Positions 60,903-64,000 of a DNA stretch of 64,000 bases are shown here, in pieces. Below the pieces are notes generated by a model that worked only from the letters and a program-made list of their open reading frames with translations, did no database searches and was not told the DNA's origin. Within the stretch, counting starts at the first letter, position 1; the number at the start of each line of letters is the position of its first letter. The stretch spans positions 159,838 to 223,837 of the forward strand of contig NZ_JACHCE010000011.1 of NCBI RefSeq assembly GCF_014200605.1, read 5' to 3'. The position numbers and the translations under genes are program-made. The DNA comes from Pedobacter cryoconitis. Lineage in GTDB: Bacteria; Bacteroidota; Bacteroidia; Sphingobacteriales; Sphingobacteriaceae.

Positions 60903-61247
60903 ATGAATGAAAGTGTAAAAGTACCTAAGATCTATCTGGATATATTAGACCAAGTTTTTGAAATTGAAAAGAAAGTTGAAGGTTTAACGGAATCAAATTC
61001 TATTGGAAGGAATATATCTCGTCTAAAAGAAACCTTTGAGAACTTAGAGGTAGATGGCGGATTAATTTATCATAATCCTATAGGTGAAGCATATAGTGAT
61101 ACAAGAACAGACCTTGAAGCAAGCATAGCAGGGAACTCAGCAGAAAATCTTGTAGTTACAGAAGTAATTAAACCTATTATTCGTTATCGCAAAGGTGGTG
61201 TTAATCTTATTGTGAGAAAAGGTGTAGTAGTTGCAGAATCTAAATAA
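60903..61247 (+). CDS. Minimal GrpE-like protein
   Basis: A 114-residue protein starting MNESVKVPKIY; an ATG at 60864 overlapping the previous gene is less likely. An amphipathic helix (LDILDQVFEIEKKVEGL...ISRLKETFENLEV) is followed by a small beta domain that reads GEAYSDTRTDLEASIAG, then VVTEVIKPIIRYRKGGVNLIVRKGVVVAES. This follows the GrpE pattern (G-x-x-F-D, H-E-A, V-x-E-V-x-x-x-G-Y, L-R-x-A-x-V-x-V). If so it would be the nucleotide exchange factor for the next gene's Hsp70. Eleven bases follow the previous gene. The similarity is weak. Confidence 0.55.
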   Translation: MNESVKVPKIYLDILDQVFEIEKKVEGLTESNSIGRNISRLKETFENLEVDGGLIYHNPIGEAYSDTRTDLEASIAGNSAENLVVTEVIKPIIRYRKGGVNLIVRKGVVVAESK

Positions 61248-61269
61248 AACGAAATTTTAAAATTTAAAA

Positions 61270-63762
61270 ATGGATAGCACAATAAATTTTGGCATTGACC
61301 TAGGAACTACAAATTCTGCTATTGCAAAATTTGTAAAGGGAGAGGTAATAGTATTTACAAACCCACAAGACTATGGTAGAAGTACATTACCCTCGGTTGT
61401 CTCATATAAAAAAGATAAAATAACTGTTGGTAGTAAAGCTAAAGAATTTCTGGAAAAAGATCCTAAAAGTGTTGTTGGTGTCTTTAAGAGGAAAATGGGG
61501 ACAACTGAAAGCTTTAAGATAAAAGCGATAAATGAATCCAGGACTCCTGTAGAACTATCTGCCCAAGTTTTAAAAGAGTTGAAAACATTTGTAAATACTG
61601 GCGAATCAATAGAATCTGTTGTTTTAACTATTCCGGCATCATTTGATTTAATACAATCAAACGCTACTAAGGAAGCTGGATATCAGGCAGGATTTAAACA
61701 AGTAGTTTTATTGCAGGAACCAATTGCTGCCAGTTTAGCCTACGCTAATATGAAAAAGTCTTCTGAAATGTCCGATGGACAGTGGCTTGTTTATGACTTG
61801 GGTGGTGGAACATTTGATGTTGCCCTTATCAAAATTAAAGATGGCGAAATGAAAGTCGTAGATCATGAAGGAGATAATTTTCTTGGTGGCGCTGACTTCG
61901 ATACTATGCTTGTCGAAAAGTTTCTAATTCCAAAATTGAATGAAAAGTATACATTTAATAATTTAGAAGACGATTTGAAAAGTGCATCGGGTAAACACAA
62001 TGCAAAATATTACATTTTACTTCGAAGAGCCGAAGAAGCTAAAATTTTATTATCCGCAAAATCAGCTGCGGAGGTCGTGATCGATGGCTTTGAAGACGAC
62101 CAAGGAAATGAAGTCGATTTGGAAATTACAATTACTCGATCGGAGTTTAACGAAATGATTAGAGCTTCAGTTGATGGCACAATTGAGATGATAAAAGAGA
62201 TTTTGACAAGACATTCTCTAAGATCAATTGACTTACAATATATACTAATGGTAGGTGGCTCAACCTATATTCCATATGTTAGGCAGCGAGTTGAGGAAAT
62301 TTTACAAGTTCCTGCAAATTGTGAAATTGATCCGACTACTGCTGTAGCAGTTGGGGCAGCATACTACGCCGCTACCAAACAAAGGGAAGTATCCAAAGAG
62401 GATAAACCTAAAAAACAATCTGCAATCTCGATTAAAGCATCATATAATAAGGCCTCAAAAGAAAAAGATGAATTGTTTGCTGCAAGGATTACTGGCAACA
62501 CTGATGAATTATTCTATAAAATAGTTAGACAAGATGGCGGTTTTGACTCTGGTCTTAAAAAACTTTCAACTCGAATAAATGAAGATTTACCTTTAGTTGA
62601 TAACTCCTATAATTTTTTCACACTTACAGTTTATGATTCTCAAAATAATGTTATTGAGACCGATATGGAAGCGATTGGGATTAATAGTGGTTTTGGAATT
62701 AGTGGACAACCTTTGCCAGAAGACATCTGTATAGAAGTTGATGACTATGACAATCCTGGATTAACAAGATTACTTCTGGTATTTCAAAGAAATACTGTAC
62801 TTCCAACTAAAAGGACATTACCCTTCCCCCTAAATAAGACTATTTTGAAAGGCAGTGATGATGAAGTTATCCGCATAAATGTTTTACAAGGTTCGCACAT
62901 GTCATTACCAGAGGCAAACAAAAGCCTTGGATATATTACAATAATTGGAAAACAATTAAAGAGGGATGTTTCAAAAGGTTCAGATATTGAAATAACGGTA
63001 ACGCTTTCTGAGTCTCAAGACCTCACAGTTTCAGCATATTTGAATATGGCTGATCAGGAATTTAAAGAGACATTCAATCCAAAAGAAAGACATACGCCAA
63101 TTGATTTATTGAAAGAACAAGTAATTGATTTATCTGAAAAACTTGATGAAGAGATCGACCAGGCCTCTGAAAGTGAAGATTACGAAACGGCAGGTACATT
63201 AAATAAGTTGAAATTGGAATTGGATAATGTATCCGATGCTACTGAAAGTTTAACAATAGATGATGTAACTGATAAACGTTATCAATTAGAAGACAAGAAA
63301 AGAAAAATTGCCCAAGAGATTGATTCAGCAACAAAACACAAAAGGATAAAAAAGGTAAAAGATCATTATTTTGAGACAAAGGATGAATGTGAAAAGCTTT
63401 TGGACGAATCTGGAAACGATCATGAAAGAAAAACCTTCAATGATATCGTAGGTCAGGAACAAGCCTTCTTTGCAACAAACAGCCCTATTAAAATTCAAGA
63501 AAAATCCGATGAATTATCAAGTATAGTTCATAAGATTAACTGGAGAACTCCTGAATTTTTGACAGGCATATTCAATTGGTTAAGAAACGACCAACCTAAA
63601 ATGAATAACCAAGTTCAGTCGAAAAGTCTTATTGACGCCGGAAAATTTGCCATAGAAAGTCAAAATTGGGACAGGCTAAAAGAAATAAATTTTGGCCTTA
63701 TTGACTTATTACCAAAAGATTCAAAGCAACAATTGTCAACTAAAATTGGATTTGGAATTTAG
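61270..63762 (+). CDS. Divergent Hsp70 (DnaK-like) ATPase, 830 residues
   Basis: ATP-driven chaperone. The nucleotide-binding domain (1-370) is intact: phosphate-1 IDLGTTNSA (9-17), EPIAASLAYA (150-159), phosphate-2 YDLGGGTFD (175-183), GGADFD (206-211), and adenosine motif VGGSTYIP (328-335). The normal linker VLLLDVTPL is missing. The beta substrate domain is barely recognisable (about 380-610). A long charged helical tail (615-830) replaces the usual lid and lacks a DnaK-type acidic end. It is nearly 200 residues longer than DnaK. It lies 22 bp after the GrpE-like gene and is the last gene before attR. Confidence 0.9.
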   Translation: MDSTINFGIDLGTTNSAIAKFVKGEVIVFTNPQDYGRSTLPSVVSYKKDKITVGSKAKEFLEKDPKSVVGVFKRKMGTTESFKIKAINESRTPVELSAQVLKELKTFVNTGESIESVVLTIPASFDLIQSNATKEAGYQAGFKQVVLLQEPIAASLAYANMKKSSEMSDGQWLVYDLGGGTFDVALIKIKDGEMKVVDHEGDNFLGGADFDTMLVEKFLIPKLNEKYTFNNLEDDLKSASGKHNAKYYILLRRAEEAKILLSAKSAAEVVIDGFEDDQGNEVDLEITITRSEFNEMIRASVDGTIEMIKEILTRHSLRSIDLQYILMVGGSTYIPYVRQRVEEILQVPANCEIDPTTAVAVGAAYYAATKQREVSKEDKPKKQSAISIKASYNKASKEKDELFAARITGNTDELFYKIVRQDGGFDSGLKKLSTRINEDLPLVDNSYNFFTLTVYDSQNNVIETDMEAIGINSGFGISGQPLPEDICIEVDDYDNPGLTRLLLVFQRNTVLPTKRTLPFPLNKTILKGSDDEVIRINVLQGSHMSLPEANKSLGYITIIGKQLKRDVSKGSDIEITVTLSESQDLTVSAYLNMADQEFKETFNPKERHTPIDLLKEQVIDLSEKLDEEIDQASESEDYETAGTLNKLKLELDNVSDATESLTIDDVTDKRYQLEDKKRKIAQEIDSATKHKRIKKVKDHYFETKDECEKLLDESGNDHERKTFNDIVGQEQAFFATNSPIKIQEKSDELSSIVHKINWRTPEFLTGIFNWLRNDQPKMNNQVQSKSLIDAGKFAIESQNWDRLKEINFGLIDLLPKDSKQQLSTKIGFGI

Positions 63763-63786
63763 CGTTTTGTATATTCCAGATGTTAG

Positions 63787-63828
63787 AACTAATTCTTAAA
63801 TAATTTTGACATTATTTAAGAATTAGTT
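63787..63828 (+). terminator. Terminator of the cargo operon
   Basis: A perfect 17-bp stem (AACTAATTCTTAAATAA) with an 8-nt loop, 25 bp after the Hsp70 stop. AT-rich, without a long T run. The 63829-63943 stretch shows no gene. Confidence 0.7.
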
Positions 63829-63943
63829 AACTTTAGACATAGCATTTGCAGCTAAAATATATTAAAAAAAAGGTGCGTTATTCGGGGAGTCGAATTTCAA
63901 AACCATCCACATACTGTCTAAACGTTGATTTTTGCACTAGGTG

Positions 63944-63962
63944 CGAATCCCAGCGGGATCAC
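63944..63962 (+). repeat. attR: second copy of the tRNA-Lys 3' end
   Basis: The same 19 bases as attL. Only the tRNA's T-arm/acceptor part is present, with no promoter or D-arm, so this is not a tRNA gene. Marks the right end of the element. Confidence 0.9.
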
Positions 63963-63963
63963 G

Positions 63964-63992
63964 AAAACCTCAATGAAAATTGAGGTTTTTTG
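63964..63992 (+). terminator. Original terminator of tRNA-Lys, now past attR
   Basis: AAAACCTCAAT stem, loop GAAA, ATTGAGGTTTT plus T. It stands 1 bp after attR where the chromosomal tRNA terminator would have been before insertion. Confidence 0.75.
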
Positions 63993-64000
63993 CGTTAAAA

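Larger units (their letters stand above)
48119..63962. mobile_element. Integrative mobilizable element in tRNA-Lys, about 15.8 kb
   Basis: Bounded by 19-bp direct repeats copied from the tRNA 3' end (48119-48137 and 63944-63962). Contents: a tyrosine integrase next to the left end, a MobC/relaxase operon with a probable oriT, small HTH regulators, a five-gene operon of unknown role, decayed DNA, and an Hsp70-type cargo operon at the right end. There are no type IV coupling or pilus (Tra) genes, so it is mobilizable, not self-transmissible. Base composition differs inside the element: the mob block is visibly richer in G and C, and the cargo operon very rich in A and T. This suggests assembly from several sources. 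Confidence 0.9.

Noticed and set aside
63920..63962. A second tRNA gene at the right end
   Set aside because: Only the T-arm and acceptor strand exist; there is no D-arm, anticodon arm or promoter. It is the att repeat.
1..64000. CRISPR arrays, rRNA genes, complete insertion sequences, prophage structural genes
   Set aside because: None seen. The only tandem repeats are the two 32/34-bp copies, without spacers, and no transposase or capsid gene was found.

Overview
The window looks like a chromosome segment of a soil or freshwater Bacteroidota, most likely a Pedobacter-like member of the Sphingobacteriaceae. This rests on the gene families and on promoters of the Bacteroidota type (-33 TTTG, 19-nt spacer, -7 TAnnTTTG, clearest in front of the tRNA gene). 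Other support is a GH92 mannosidase, a PorE-like OmpA protein, a CTnDOT-type integrase and AT-rich intergenic DNA with few Shine-Dalgarno sequences. I had no database, so the genus is an inference.

Bases 1 to about 48,100 are ordinary chromosome. In order they hold: citrate synthase (5' end cut off); a retropepsin-like protease; a prolyl-hydroxylase-like oxygenase; ketopantoate reductase; a broken DUF3667 gene; a block of nucleoside transporter, bifunctional nuclease and EtfA/EtfB; a TPR protein with a chromate-type transporter; DnaB; an RlmB-type rRNA methylase; a sugar block (mannose-1-P guanylyltransferase, KdsD-like isomerase, RecQ, KdsA); a PorE-like envelope protein; QueE; a Rieske protein; FolD; LepA; CutC; a Tat-exported glycosylasparaginase; omega-amidase plus a KAT/methionine-type aminotransferase; a YhhQ queuosine-precursor transporter; an RRM protein; a YhhN protein; the PBP1C and alpha-2-macroglobulin pair; topoisomerase I; a glutathione peroxidase; a 5'-nucleotidase split into two genes; MnmA; and a GH92 mannosidase.

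At 48,064 a tRNA-Lys(UUU) gene marks the attachment site of a 15.8-kb integrative mobilizable element. Nineteen bases of the tRNA 3' end are repeated directly at 63,944-63,962. Between the repeats lie a tyrosine integrase, a five-gene leftward operon headed by a HEPN-like protein, an XRE regulator, decayed DNA (a frameshifted gene copy and what looks like a group II intron 3' end), a lipoprotein, a MobC/relaxase mobilization operon with a likely oriT, small HTH genes around tandem repeats, and a rightward cargo operon. There are no conjugation genes, so transfer would need a helper element.

The most interesting part is that cargo operon (59,293-63,762). It appears to encode a complete small Hsp70 machine: a membrane-anchored zinc-ribbon protein with a J-domain-like N-terminus that lacks HPD, a minimal GrpE-like protein, and a divergent 830-residue Hsp70. 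A second candidate is the untranslated region 52,687-52,840 upstream of the HEPN operon, whose segments can form two mutually exclusive folds. A third is the integrase, whose catalytic box carries two unusual substitutions.
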